Below, piece after piece: positions 34,501 through 49,170 of a stretch of DNA of 64,000 bases. The DNA comes from Holacanthus passer (taxonomy: Eukaryota; Chordata; Actinopteri; Pomacanthidae): contig JAFREQ010000017.1 in NCBI GenBank assembly GCA_025331565.1, positions 1,550,001 to 1,614,000 on the forward strand, read 5' to 3'. The first letter of the stretch is position 1; every line of letters starts with the position of its first letter. The translations under genes and the position numbers were made by a program. The notes below the pieces were generated by a model. It ran no database searches. It was not told the DNA's origin and was given only the letters and a program-made list of their open reading frames with translations.

Positions 34501-37500
34501 CCTGGTACCCGGAGTGTGGCACCCAGTGACAACACCTAGGACCTGATTAGTAATTAATGTCAAAGTTAACAAAGAACAGATACTTCAGAGATATTTAAAC
34601 GTACTTCTAAAAAAAAAACTTTTATAATCTCCTGAACTTTATGCTTTTTTCGACTGGTTTCATCATTCATGGTCTCTTAGATCACTGTCACTCCAGAGAC
34701 AATGAATAGACGGGTGAAGGGGTGGCCATAAGCTTTCCCAGACCCGACCTCAGCCGAGGACTATGTGTTTATGAGGTGCTTTTGAAATGTGATGATGTCA
34801 CACACCGGCTGTGAAAACACGTTAGGCGGCCGTTCCATTGACCCTAATGAGAATATTAGCAATGAACACGGAGCAGCGAGGAAATGTGCTGAAGGAGCAG
34901 GCGGCGTGGATCCGAGTGTGTGGCCTGTTATCACTCCCCCCTCTATAGATGCAGTATCAGAGATGGGTGGTACCAGACGCCTTACGATCCACTTCAAGAC
35001 AAACTGTGAACAAAATGATCTAGTAAACCAGGAGTTTTTAAAGTCTGAGCCTTTGGGCCTCTCCTCAGACAAAGCTTGGAAGAAGGTGCCCCTTAACCCC
35101 CCTTTAGTTTACTCGCTTAGTTTTGCTCAAACCCTGGATGCCTTTGGGATCATGATTATGTTATTTGATCCCAGAGACACTCAACAATTGAGCCAAGATA
35201 GCTCAATATTGCTGTTTGATGTAAATTCAGACTACACCAAGAACATAAAAAAGGATCTGTCCTAAGGCATTTATTAGTTTCTGACTCTGGGAAAGTGGGA
35301 AAAAGAATAAAATTCCCCAAAACTCTTTAAACCAAATCATACACATTTAGGCTATTCTATGTGATCTCCCTTTGATAACTAAAGTAATAACTAACATGAT
35401 ATTTTTTTCACTTCCATTCACAGAACCTCCCCTGAAACTGTTTGGACGCCTGCCTCCCACTTTGAAAACCTCTGTAGTACAGCAATTAGATACCGGACTC
35501 ACTCTCAAAACTCAATCTGCCATCGGATGATGCAAAGCTGTAATCAAAACATCAACTCAAAGAAGATGCTTTGTTTCCGTGTAAAGATTTACTTCATAAT
35601 ATTGCTTTCTATTGTCATATCCATTACATCTGTGAATGTATTACTGAGCTCATCAAAGTGTGAAAGATCTCAGTATATGTTGTATGCATGACGTCATAAT
35701 TCATTAGGTGAGAGCTGACCTTTAACTCCAGTAAAAGCACAACACTGCATGATGGTGACTTTCATGAACTTTTGGGTAAAGTCCATGACAGAAAGACACA
35801 AATTATGTTTACTCATTCATTAAGGCAAAGAGAGTAAGAAGTATTTACCCAGCTCAGGTGTGGGTTCTCAGAACATGTAATACTGATTTGAAATCAGGTT
35901 TGTAAAAAGACATAATAAAATTAATATGTTGTCATGTCTAAATGGGGAAACTGGTATTACATATTTAAAATGTTCACTACTTGTTGAAGTCAAACAACAG
36001 TTGGGGAGACTGACCTGAAGTCAGCCTTTAAAAGTGACTACAGCACAGAGCATATAGTGTCACATCTTATAAACAGTGCAGTATGGTCTATGTTGGGTAC
36101 ATCAGACACACAGTAGGTACATGTATTTATTTAAGGGTCTTGTAAATCAGACAGTCTCAAGAGGATTAAATCAGTATTCACAGATAGATAGAGTTTACAT
36201 TTAAGAGCAATATTTAGGTTGACTCTATTTAGAATTCAGTGAGCGAAGCACATTAGCTGTGACAACTGTTTATCTTCCTGCGACTTTGACACATCAATGA
36301 GAAGAAACTGTTTCATATCCACTTTGATCTTTTAAATTCATAGCATGTATTCCTAAGCCCTGTTCAGATGTGATTATTTTCATAAAGGGAAGCAGGAGGA
36401 TAACATAACCATTGCGGAGCATGTCTGCGATTTAATCCTGTCCAAATCTTAAGTTACTTGTGTCTAATGCAAGAGGAAATCTGGACTTTGTGTTGGCTTT
36501 GTTATTTCACCTACTTACACTGTGCGAGTCTAAATCTAACACTGACATCCGCATTTACTCAGCTTGAGATATATCTCTTCTGTTTGCTCATTGTTTTTTC
36601 TTCAGTTCAAGTCCAACTTAGATATTATCTGTTTACTACAAGTTTACAACAACTAATATTTCAAATATGAGAGGAAATTAAACGCTCAAAGCTGTTTATC
36701 ATTCCATCACTTCTATGTCTCATGTGAACATTTAGGGACTGCTATAATATATGTTTTTTATGTGTAACAAAATAATCTCAGTCCCCTTCCTAGCTAGAGT
36801 CTTCTGCAAACGGAGCTGGCTCAGGGGTCACGTGACCTGCATTTTTAAATTTCATGTTTTGACTTCTACAACAAAACTGACTGACCTAATTCACATTTTT
36901 CAACATATATCACACCCAGGTTTACATATAAAACATACTTCAGGTGGAGCTAAGGATGTGTGCCACTAAAAACACTACACCTGCAAACTATTGTTATCTT
37001 TAAAACTTTTGCAGCTCATTAAAACATTTGCACCGAGACACAGAGTCGCACTCATCAGTTTCACACCGGGGTCAGAGCTGTTTTTAAAGCAAACACTTCT
37101 GTCTCAATGTGTCTCTGTGTGATCACCCGACTGTGTAGATGAGGCAGGGACACGAGCCGGATGACTTGGTAGCTAAAGGCAGCTATAGGTCAGGATAGTA
37201 GGTGTCAAGTGCAAAATCATAAACTATGAGGCTACATCCCTCCACATTCTGGACCCATTTGTTTCTAATATGTTTTCCGGTGGGAATCTGTCAAAAATGA
37301 TAAATGCTTTTCCTCTAACTGACATTTTTATGATGTATATTTTAAACAGTAGATTGCTGCAGGCCTGTACGTGCTCTTCCCACCTCGAAGTGTGGTGTGA
37401 GTTAAAAATGACCACCAGGGGAATAAAACCATTTCACTCCTCCCATCTTGATAGTGTTGGACACAGAATGTAGAGTTCCTGTAGTAAAAACTTTTTTCTT

Positions 37501-38155
37501 TCACACCTTGTTGGGAAAACAAAAGGTACAAAAAAAAAGGGTTTAGGCCGAGCTACAGTGACTCATTGTCTGGTCTAAAAGGGTTAAAAGGGCGCCATCA
37601 CACATTATTATATTCATGAACTCATCATCTAAAATGTGCAACAAAAACAAAACTCTTAGGAATCATACATGATTACAGGATAATTTCCCAATTAGTCATA
37701 TAACATTTTCACAACATATTAGGATTTATGCAAATTACGATAAATATAAAGGAGGACTGTTATGCTCTGGTGATCCTGTTAAAAGCTGCCATGCATGACC
37801 CAGGAACCACACACTTTGTGACCATATGGCGTTTCCCCCACAACAGACTCTTTTACTCCGGAGGATTAGGACCTTTCCTATCACACAAGCCTACTGGAAG
37901 GAGACCAGAGAAGAAATAAAGTTCCCCGCCAATCTAATCAAAGGGGAAATTAAAGACCATTCCTGTTTTTATGCTGACTTATTTGAAAGTCAGATAAAAA
38001 CGGCAAAACAATGGAAGCAAGATGTTGATTTTCCCACATATTGCTAGAATTTTCACTCGTTCACTATGAAGAAGGTAAAAGTTTTTCTGTGTCTTTGTTC
38101 ACCAGCGCTGCGTACATGCTCGATGCTGCGCCTCGATCAAATTTCACATCCATCT
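28561..38155. other. Non-coding, probably upstream intron, third part
   Basis: No supportable gene. It holds two longer open frames, 28573-29070 (minus, 165 codons) and 34789-35265 (plus, 158 codons). Neither shows a recognisable domain, a splice context or a cadherin motif. A T13 run lies at 34409-34421. The rest is unremarkable AT-rich sequence. Confidence 0.55.
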
Positions 38156-38176
38156 CACACACACACACACACACAC
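38156..38176. repeat. Microsatellite (CA)n
   Basis: About ten uninterrupted CA units. Confidence 0.95.
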
Positions 38177-41100
38177 CAACATCTTATGAAACGCTTCTGC
38201 ACTCAGAGAACTAGAAATTCACTCGTGTGGGCAAGCTGCCCAGGAACGCCGGTCGTAGCACTATGGAGCGAGTAGATCATTCGTCTTTGAGCTGTTGTTC
38301 ACCTCCCTGAAGAGAGATCCAAGTATAAGTAGCTTGGAACAAAACGAAGAATGTCAAAAGCCCACACATTGGCCAAAATGAATGGAGATCTAATTCATTT
38401 ATTACTTTTCCCCCTTGCCATTGTTTAGATTGCACTCCTCAATGACTGCAAAGCAGCAAAGGCTCCAATGTTTGCAGTTACTTTTTTTTCTACTTTTTTT
38501 CTGAGAGAACAAATAAAAACATTCAATTTATAGTCATGAAGATGGAAATCAAACTGTGAAGACATGTCCACTGTTTTGACCAAACCAAAGTCTTTATGTC
38601 GGACCATGCGAGGTTAGCGTTCCAGATGCAGTTAAAGGCTCGGATATTTCCAGATCTTTGTAAGCCAAGGAGAAATCTGAAACCAACACTTGTGGGGGGA
38701 GAAGAATAACAAAAGGCCGTGGTGGAAAAGCATTGAGAAGAAAGCGGCAGTTTTCATGCTTTACCAAATTTCAGATGAGATTTAAAAACATCAAAGAGGA
38801 ACTTAAAACACATGCATACGTATTAGGAGGGGCCATTAAAAGTCTGTCACAGTATATTTGATGATTTTCTTTAGTGTCACTTATCTCAACTTTAAATTTC
38901 TGAACCAAGTGAAGCAAATTTTGATGGAAGGCGAGATTTCTGAAGTCATATCAACTGCTCTATATTCTCTTATATTTTCACTATTTGCTCTTATTTTTAT
39001 TTAGGCTTTCTCTTAAATATTAAATGATTTGAGCATAGTACAAAGTGTGGTAACTGAAAACTTATTCACCGCAAGAACCTTCGCACTGTCATCCAGTTCA
39101 ACTCCACCACAGATCAGAGTTCTCCAGAAATTGCACTACTCAGATTCACAACCACTGATTGCTCCCATGCCCGAAGACTTGAGTGTCCCTTTCATGTAGC
39201 AGTTGTCCCGTCAGACGGTCTATTTGGTGCACAAGGGTCAGTCTGTCTTCTACAGGCTGCAGACACAAAACACACCACTGTGTCTGACACATCTTCATGG
39301 ACATGATGAGTGGGCGAGTCATTGGGAATATTTAGCCACTGTCACAAGGTGTTAGCAGTGATTGAAACATGAGGCAGTGGAGAAAGACTGACAGGTGGGT
39401 CGTAGCTGTCTACATGTGTGTGTGTGCGGGGGGGGTATTGTTGAAAAAGTTGGTACGAGTATCTGAAACACACTAGAAAAGTACAAGCCTGTTATATGTG
39501 TGTCTTCAACTTGTGCCAAATCGCAGTCACACAGAGGGAAATACCAGCAATACATACATTCAACAAGATTAATAAATCACTTTAACATGTTTTGTCTTCG
39601 CAAAATACTTGACAAATTTCTGCTGCAGTTGTTAAAACTTTCACCGTCGCTGCAGTAGTAAGATTTTTTTTTCTTTTTGGTTAACTAATTCAACAAAAAC
39701 AGTTTGGTTGTCAAGGGAACAAGTATGCAGCGCTGTTATTTTAACATCTTAGTTGGCAGTCACGGAGCGGTCTGCTTCGACTGATCCTGCTGAGATAATA
39801 GGAAGAAGTCTTTGATTTGAGGTAATTCCAGGTAATAGTTTCCAGAGAGAGCCATTCAGCACTGAGGAATGTAAACTAATCTGGTCACACTGGTTGTGCT
39901 GAACCTCTCAGAAGACCCCGCAGGGTCGTCACCCTCATAATACCAGCCCACATTTACACCCCTCTTCAACAGAAAGCTAAAGGAAGAGGAATGAAAGGAG
40001 GCTGGAAAGACGGAGGGGCTCACACATCATCAAGTGAACCATAGCTACTGTTCACATGTGCAATGAATGCATTGAACCGTGCCATAATCTGCAGGTGTGA
40101 GTTGCTGACTGGCTAAATGGAAATGAAGGTTAAATCACTGGACAGATTTTTTTCGGTAGAGATTAGTGTGGAAGACAAGTGGAAAGGCTCTGCTACCGCT
40201 TGGCTAAGTCAAAGTTTGTTACTCTTGCAAACAAATGCCACTTAAAATTCTACTTTTTTAAATCCTGAAGTGAACTACTTGTGTTTGAAATTTCTTCACC
40301 TCAAAGCGAAGGGCAGACAACATCTCGGCTGCCAGTGCCCTTCTGTAGCGGCTGAAGCCAACAAATTAAGAACGCCTGGCGTACTTTGTGAAATCCTGTT
40401 AAGGATACTGTTGATGGGCAGGGACTTTGTCATTGTGCAGACAATGGCTTCACTCTCTGCTCCCGGGTCATTTTCATTAATTAAGCAACGTGGCGCTCAA
40501 AAGCTAATCCAATCACACAGCAGTCTTTTCTCACGGTTCTAGGCTCGGCTTCTGGATGACTTTGGTGGACCTGCTGCTTGACGCCACAAGCGACACAACA
40601 ATGTGCACGGGCAAACAGAGCTGGGACAGAGGACGGGGGTTTGGGCAGCGGGGGGCAACGGAAATAACAACCTACCCATACATAAACCAACAAAGCCAAG
40701 GCTCAACAGTTGTCTAAATTCACTGCAGTACGTCAAGATTTTATTTAATGCTTCATGTCACTGACTCTGGACAAAGCATGACAGAACAAATACCTCCTTT
40801 CATGTCTTCCTGTTTTCTCTGAAATAACCACTGTATGTTGATAGCAGGTGTATGAGTCACTGGAATCACAGCTATTATCTCGAAAAGAACATCTTTTAAA
40901 GGTAAAATCAGTTTTATTGTAGCATCTTGACCTCTCTCTCCCCCCGTTTCTGCTAGAGTCATTTGGACATGCAGGCATCCGTTTGGGTCAGTCAATTTGT
41001 TTGCCATCTTCTCTTTCAGCAGTGACTTCCTCTGCACAGAACAAATTCTCTGTGCATGGCCTTGATCTGTTCAAGGGTCCCCAAAAGGTCACAACTTACT

Positions 41101-44100
41101 TTCAAATACATTATTATAGTTTAGTTTTCTGTATTTAAGCACAGAGTTATATGGTCAATAAATAATGGCTGAGATCTGAGAGGTAAAGCCGGTCACATCT
41201 GATTCAGGTGGGTCCTTATTTTCTCTTGAGCTGTCCAGATCTAAATGTCAATGCTTCAGTATCTTACTCAGTATTTCCTCCAAGCATATCAAAAAGAGAG
41301 ACTGATTTGCAAATTGCAAATCAATACCTTTGTCTGGTTCATTGAATGTGAAAGCCGAGATAAATAGCCTCAGTGGTTATTGGCTTACGGACTCTGTTCT
41401 CTTTGTCTGTCAGCCTTTTAGCGGTTTCTCTTTTAATGCCCATGCTTCACTTCTCTGCTCGATGTTTCATGCCAATAGACCATACGCTGCTAACAGTTTG
41501 ACATATCCCTTCAGACAAAGAGCCACAGGCCTACTCGGGCTGATGGATATAACAGATCACACCAGACCGAGATGAAAAGACAAAAGTTGCTCTGGAGAGA
41601 GAAACAGAGGTGGAAGACTTGGGGTGAAATCCTCTCAGTGTTGGATTTCTTCTTGTTCCCATTCGGAGAAACCTGATTGGATTGAGAATCTTGGAGCTTT
41701 GAGTATGTCTTTGATTTACTCCTGTTTCAGGCTATGCAGAGTTTCTGAGTCTTCTGTTGGCCATCCTCTGACCCCTGACCTTTGGCCTTACTCACCCTGG
41801 TAATCTGTGGCCAGATGAGAAGAAAATAAGTGTATCTGGTTTATAGTCTTGCTACTGAAAAGACTATTTCTTGCCTTTGATTTGTGAATTATGCCTAAAT
41901 ATGTATTTTACTGCTGCCAGAAGTTAATTCTGTCTTTTCCACTGCTGTCTTTTCTCATATCCTAGAAAAGTTAGCCACCCGGTGATTGAAAAAATCAATT
42001 AAAAACAGCTGCCAGTAACATGCTGCTGCACTGACTCCACTTTATATTGTAGTGTAATCTTTTCATAACTAGTTCATTGTGAGAAAAAATAACACTGTTT
42101 TCAAAACTACATTCAAACTATTCAGTAAGATATAAGGAACTTTGCTTTCGATGACAGCAGCGATGAAGGATGCATTTGTTTTCAATCAGGGGAACAACTG
42201 CAGGATTAAGCCAGGGGACTCCCAAAGTTAAAGACGGGAGCTCTACCATCTAACAGCCCTATTTTTACAACTGTCGGCTTCAGATTAGTGCAGCTGACAG
42301 ACGACATGCGGGTGTTGATGGAATTCGTGCTAAGGCTGGCAACCCAAGTGTGCCACGCTCACTTTGTCTTGCTCACACGTTTTCCCACCTGGATATTGTG
42401 TAATTCTGGGCCGAGACAGCTGCCCAGAGAAACCACCTAGTCAGCTTGAATCAGTCGGCCTCTGGAGGTGTGCATGATTGTCTACAACACTTTCTCATTT
42501 TCTGCTTAAAATAAGAGAAAAAATCAGCCATGGGAACTATTAGATTTCATAGCATGGGTAGTGTGGGATTGGGTGGACCTTCACCTCAGAGGCAAACAAG
42601 TCCTTATTCATGCCAGCTACTAAAATCACATTCTTCAGTTTCACATGCTATAGATTCAATGCCTTGGCAAGGAATGTGGGACGTCCCTAATCTTTTGTTG
42701 AGAACAAATTAGGCAGCCTAATTTCCCTCTAGTGAAGCATTGCCTCATGTCTCGTCCAAGAAAATGTTTATTTTATTGTTATAAATGGATTCTTAATTTT
42801 TTCCAGAAAAGAAAATCTGCTCCTACGTCTGATGAGCTCAAACAAGCCTGAAAGGTAATTGAGCTCCAGGACAGGGAGGGAAACTGCAATAGGGTGTAAT
42901 ATGAGAAACTGTACAAAGCACAACTGAAATCAATTACAAATGATACCACAGAAATTATGTGCTGGAGATATATTATATCTTACCCACAGTAAATGCACCA
43001 CCCTTCAGTCGGACTGTATTCCTGCAGTCTGCCTGGTGCATCCTGCAGATAACGGTATGCAAACCTCAGCTCACTGTGTTAAAGTGAGACTGATAGGCCG
43101 GCACAGACAATAGCTGTGGGAATGAAAATGATGCCGGCAACAACGGACAAACAGATTATAAAAGATGATATTTTACTGCAATGTTGTGCTACTTTTTCTA
43201 TTAGATTTACACTGATGATGTGCAACTGTTTGCGATTCATCATCTTTAGTGGTGTTCGGCCGATAAGGCACAGGCACCTAAAAGGGACAGATTTGTAAAT
43301 GGAATTTGGCTCGTTCTGTTCTGTTAGGGAGCTCGCTACAGGACAAATGTTCTTTAAAAGTATTGTACTTTATATTTCTTTGCTTATCAGAAAACACACC
43401 TAACAGTTTCTGAACCAGACCATTGGTGATTCAGCACAAAATTCTTGTAAATGTGGCATATGTGCTTTTGACATAGCGAGAGTTCAATTTTAACTTTTAT
43501 ACTTTTAATATTATAAAATAATTACATGTTTATAAGGCCGGTCTCTTCCAATGGAGATAGTTGCATTAGGCATTCGATATTTCGATTATTAGAGCAGTAT
43601 TAGGATCCATGTAAACACAGTTAATTTGTTATATTATAGTTGGAAAATGTGCATTTTTTAACCTGTTGCAAGGACACAGTAAAAAGGTGGAGCGTGAATC
43701 ATGCAGAGTAACCAGAGGAATGTGCAGAAGCTTAGACGGCAGCATCTTGTTGCTCTGGCTACTGGCACTCCAGGGCAATCTTGGAAAAATATTGTTCTCC
43801 AGTCTAGCCAGTCTTCAACAGGCTGCTGGACTAACTCAATGTGACATCTACTTCTGATGCAGAAAAGCAAAAGGGCCCACCCTCAACACACAAACGTAAA
43901 GACTTCTCTCTCTCTCAGACAAACACACACACAAAAAGTCTAAAGTCCAGGAGAGCGAACCCGCTGTTCACCGAGCCCCCGGGGACTCTGCAGGAACACT
44001 GAGGTGAGGGGGCTGCAGACCTTCCCTTCTCTGTTACGTCCCAGAGGAGTCCTGCGCTACTTCCATTTCACAAACAACCTAAGGACCATCGAGCAGGATG

Positions 44101-45510
44101 CGGGAAGTGGAGGAGCCACGGAGAGGGCCAGCTTCCAAAACAGAGACACAGATATAAGCCTGAGCCTGGCAGCAGACCAGGTTTACATCTCAGCGAGTGA
44201 CCCCTGACAAGAGCAAAAGGGAGGAAAGCTCTCAGCGAGATGGGATCACTGAAGATGGAGATGTCATGTTGAACGCTGAACAGTTGCTGTCCAATAATGG
44301 CGAACTTACACAACAGTGTAACAGTTCACAAACTTGTGTTTCCTTTGTGCTATATTTGAACTCTTGAATTCAATTTCAATTTCATGAAATTGTGTGTTTC
44401 TGACATGCAAGTTTGGAAATGTACAATTTTACTTCATTATTATTATCGCAACAGTCAAATTGAACAAATACAGTGTTTAAGGTCACTTGGAAACCACCTT
44501 GCATGTATTCACTCAAAATTACATTTATGATGTATTTTGTCTTACAACAATGCAGTGTTTAGTCTACTTAACAAAACAATAAATGTCCTAGACCAAGATG
44601 TGAATTTAAAATGTATTCTGCCATGAGCTATTCTTCAAAATGCAGAGACCTCTGTGGTGCAATAATAAAACCACCAGTGCCTATAGCTGAGTCTCAAAGG
44701 GCTCAGGAGATACAAGGGGGTTATGTGATACCCAATCAGAGCGGAGCCATAACACACATGCTTGTAGAGAAAGATGAGAAGCAGCTGCTTACTGCTGGCT
44801 ACTTGCTGGGCCTCTGGTAAAAACCACTCACAGTTATGTAAATGAGAAAACAAAGAGTACATAAAAGTCAATCAATTTCATCAACATAAAGCACCGGGCA
44901 GGTTCTTAACCTTAAGTTTTCCACAAACACAGCCAAGAAGTAGTATATACAAGAAAAAATCCCCTTAAAGCCAAGAGGATGCAGTCATCGTTTTGGACCT
45001 CAAACTAAGGTGTTCACCTTCAGCCAGACAGTGAAAAGCTGATATATGGCTGTCGACCTTCACATTCACGGTTGTGTAATTGTAGAGCAACACGAAGAAG
45101 TCAATTTTCAGTCACTGTTTTTTATGTCAGTGTTGCTGATCACATAACGCAGGTGCTGTCTCTGGCATATCTTTATGTTTTTACTGTGACATGACTCTGA
45201 AAGCATAAATCTGATTTTATGCAGCATCTCAACGTAGCCTGCCAGGGATTACTGTTGAGGAGGAATAAGGATTTAGCTGTTATTTTGTGTCTGTTTCGTT
45301 TTGCAATGAGAACAGATAATTATAGGAAAACTACAGATTAGGTGAAACCACAGCATTTTGAGTTTTATCTGCATCAGTATAAGGCAGCAAATAAAAACAC
45401 AGCACTGACAGCATTTCAGATAATCCATAGTCTCCCTGGACAATTGGCGTAATTTCATTGAACTCAGGATTTCAAACTTCAACGTGATCATGAGATAACA
45501 TACAATTTGT
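38177..45510. other. Non-coding, probably upstream intron, fourth part
   Basis: I found no exon, RNA gene or clear mobile element. Open frames are below about 100 codons and lack domain motifs. Confidence 0.55.
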
Positions 45511-45561
45511 CCACCCATCCATTTTCTAAAGCTGATTATTCCTGATCAGGGAGGTGAGGTC
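45511..45561 (+). mobile_element. Fragment resembling a widespread fish interspersed repeat
   Basis: CCATCCATTTTCTAAAGCTG followed by ATTATTCCTGATCAGGG closely resembles the CCATCCATTTTCTA-type stretch ending in a CAGGG-like word that recurs throughout many teleost genomes. Only this short piece is recognisable, so the parent element cannot be named from the sequence. Confidence 0.5.
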
Positions 45562-45849
45562 AACAGCCGCATTTTGCTTGAATCTTGTCTTTTGTTCACC
45601 TCTGAATGCATCAATCTAATAAAGTTGTCTGAAGTATATTATTACAATGCAGTAGAGGGGTTGGAAATAACAAACAATCAGCACACAGCAAACTCTAACA
45701 TTAGCTTATTATCTGTCAGACGGACACTTCTCGTTTCTCCACAGGAGACATTCAATAATGCTGAAAGAACTGAGTTGGCTTGTGCTTCTAACAGCTGTGA
45801 ATCTTTTGCTTTCGTCTTTCACTCCTGTCATCTCTCCCTTTACCTCTCT

Positions 45850-45865
45850 CTATATATATATATAT
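45850..45865. repeat. Microsatellite (TA)n
   Basis: Eight TA units within a CT-rich stretch. Confidence 0.93.
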
Positions 45866-48800
45866 TACTCTCAGTGTATAAGTTTATCTAATCTCTAGCC
45901 ACAAGTGAATGGAGCAAAAGGCTTCTTCGCTTTACTTCTGACTCATTTTAACTGGCTTTGTTTAGACACCTCTCATTTCCTTTTCTCGGTCTAGTGAGGG
46001 CAGACATCCTGCATCCCATAATCCCACGATGCAGCCCTCCATTGACCTTCGTGAGGGGACGCACTGCAGCGCTGACTGCGTGCCCGATGCTCGGGGCTGG
46101 ATGTAGGAGGCTGCATGCCCCTAGACTGCTTTTCATCTGTTTAGACAGACAGTTAATATCACTGTTTATCCCAGGTCTTACTCCTTAAAGTTGAGCGGAT
46201 ATGATTTGTTTTATGTGTGGGAGATAGCTGAAGGCTGTCATGTCCTTCTTTGACCTCTGCGCTGCTATCATCCGTCCACCGGCTCAAGAAAATTTGAGCT
46301 GAAAAGCATGGAACCAGTTAGCTGGCGTGGATAAATATGGCGGCACTATGTGATGACTTTGGGAGGAATTCATAAAAAAGGAAATACGGTCTACTCTCTT
46401 AAAGGAATACATATGGTGCGTATAATCTGGCAACAATCACTTACATTGCATGCACACAGCACCTATTCTCCCTGTTTGCATTGGAGTTTATGCAATCTGC
46501 TGCTCATTTTCTGCATCAGACCCAAACACACTGCGGTGACAGTATAATAAAACATGAAAGAGGAACCAATTAAAACCAGTATGTTGTGTATGAGTGAAAT
46601 CAACACATTTAACCATAATCCCACTGTTATTTTAAGAGTAATGAGCGAGCAGCACGTTTAAAAAGAGAAAACGTGATTCATTTAATGCTCAGTGCTCATT
46701 CTGAAATAAATAAGGGGAATTTTGAATCAATTTCCAAAAAGCAATTAGGCACAAGCAAAGTTTAAACTGGTATTTTCCATTTTAAAAGAACATTATGCCT
46801 CTCTGCATTTGCACTCCCCTTCACATTTCATTGGGGCACATGACAGTGGCTGATGGATTGGGCTTTTGGTGGCTGAAACTGCTCACGGGGAGATTGCTAC
46901 CAGATGAAAAGGTCTTAGAGTGCAAACCGGGCGGTTTGGAATAAAGCTATAACTCTGCACTCTGAGTGTTATCATGGATCACACTAAATAAAGAACTCCA
47001 GTGTGACATGGGCAGAAATTAAACTTAATTTGCTCCAAATGGGATAATAATGAAAATTTTGAATAATAAACATTGAATATTTGATATTAAATCTTCTCCC
47101 TGTTTGCCTAAAGCAACATATTCTGTGGTATTGAAGATATTTTGAGGTTAAACATTTGCAAAGACAAATGAAAAATTGAGAGAGTGATTGAGGACAGGAA
47201 ATGGAAAATATGTAGGTCTGTCACTGGACAAAAAAATCATTTTCATTACAGAACTTCATTTGTAGGATTTTTACTCCCACTACAATCACCTGTCATAAAA
47301 ACCTTTCCTTGTGAGGGAAATTAGATAAAGAAAAACAAATAATTTTTTATGTTGGCAAAAAGACACATAGAGTTGCTAGAGTTGCTCTTTGATCATCCTC
47401 ATGGGATATTTTGTCAACTTTTTTAACTTAAGCATCTCCTGCATAAAGAAAACAATTAGTCATTTTGAGATATTACCACATCTAAACTACTATTCACATC
47501 TATTCAACCCTGTTCAAAAACAGTGCTTCTGTATTGTCATTTTGCAGCAGTTGGAAAAAATCTGACGCCCCAAAGCACAGACGCGTATGGCTGCGTATGA
47601 ACTTGTGAACATACTTGTGAAGAAAATCTCAAAGGTATGAACCCGTCCCTTCAAAAACAGAACCTAACAGAATAATATATACTCTACTTCAATGCTGCAG
47701 CATTTCATCTTTGTTCTGTAGCCAAAGGAAGTGTGCAGAGATTCAATCTCAATAAAATCAGACTGTAATCTTGCAGTTCTTCTGTAACAAAAGGAAGACC
47801 CAACTTACAAATTCCTGATATAGAATAACTGAGCAATGTAACCATTCAGCAAATTTAAAACCTCTGTGGCTTTGAAAAATATAGGTTTCAAATGTTGGCC
47901 ATCTAATTATACTGTATGTACAGTTGTACTTACGAGGAGAAGATGCAAAAAGGAAAAAAACAAAAAACAATGAAATACCACGTCTATTTGTTCATGTTTT
48001 ATGGACACTTCTTCAGCTGTGAAGTGACAAATCGAAAGTAGCACAATAGTCTTTACAAGACACAACTAATGCAATCCAGATGTTCTTTTCTTCAATTGAG
48101 GGAAAAATATGTGTGTACAGTCCCCTTAATCCGCTTAATATGTAAAATTTCAAACAGTTATGAAAATATTTTTCCTCTGAATATCCTCCAGATGAGCGAA
48201 CATGTTGAGCTGTCTAGTTCTCTTCCCCTCTTTGTCTGTCAATATTTCCCAGATGACAGCGAAGACTTCCTGATAGATTAGACTCAGTTCTTCTCATATG
48301 AAGAACTGAAGCGATTTCATTTACAATGATTCTCTGAAGCATAAACAAGGTTTAAAAATCTCTTACTTCCTCAGACATTGGATAACCTGGACAAGTCTGG
48401 ATAATGATTTGATTTTTCTCTCTGATCAATTTAATTGGATGCATCATTTTCAATATTTATACTATAATCCCTTTCTTTCGCAGCCATGACACTGGAAAGC
48501 GCTGGATGACAGGAAATTATGATAAACCTGTGGAATTTCTCTCTCAGGTCAGTGACGTCCTGCCAGGTTCACGTCTGTTCCTTCGGCCTCCAACTCGCTG
48601 TGATTGATGCGACCTACACTGCAGCGTGCAGTCATACTGCCCGGGCAGTTCAAATGTCAGGCTTCTGACTCAGTAGCATCCAGCTCCCACACTGAGTCAG
48701 TAACTTTGCTAAACCAACAGAACCATCCCAGCAGTCACGCACACAGAAAAAACCTGATGTGACACCTGGCTGGGAGCTCGTCGCTGCTCCTCCTCTGAAG

Positions 48801-49030
48801 CTCGAGGGGTTGCCCTGTCATCCAGAGAGGGGAGCTGTGCTTTGTTGCCTTACTCTTAGATGCCGGGCCCCTCCACGACCAGACAGAGAGAGAGAGAGTC
48901 GGCCTGGCGCTGGAGCCTTGGCAGTCAGAAAGATCTGTGGTGTGGCCCCTCCTTTTCACTGGGCTGGGATAAGCCAGGGAGTGTGGCGCCTCTGAGGTTA
49001 GTGGGCTGCCTCATCGAGACACCAGCTCCA

Positions 49031-49170
49031 TCATGAGCCTATTTTTATTCCATTTTCTCGCTTTCTTTTTTTTTTTTTCTTCTCCCCTACTCAGACCTCT
49101 CTTGTTCTCTTTTTTCAACTCTCCGCTTTTGCCTCCTCTGTCTATCTCTTTACCGCTGTCCTCTTCTTCC
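49031..49170. repeat. Polypyrimidine tract
   Basis: A strongly C/T-biased plus strand with a T13 run at 49066-49078. It reads as a purine tract on the cadherin transcript strand, so it is not positioned as a splice acceptor for that gene. Confidence 0.85.

Noticed and set aside
34789..35265. 158-codon open frame on the plus strand
   Set aside because: No domain motif or family resemblance, and another long frame overlaps it on the other strand. It is consistent with chance.
44004..44207. Short plus-strand frame in a GC-richer patch
   Set aside because: No family resemblance and no splice evidence; possibly just a GC-rich intronic patch.
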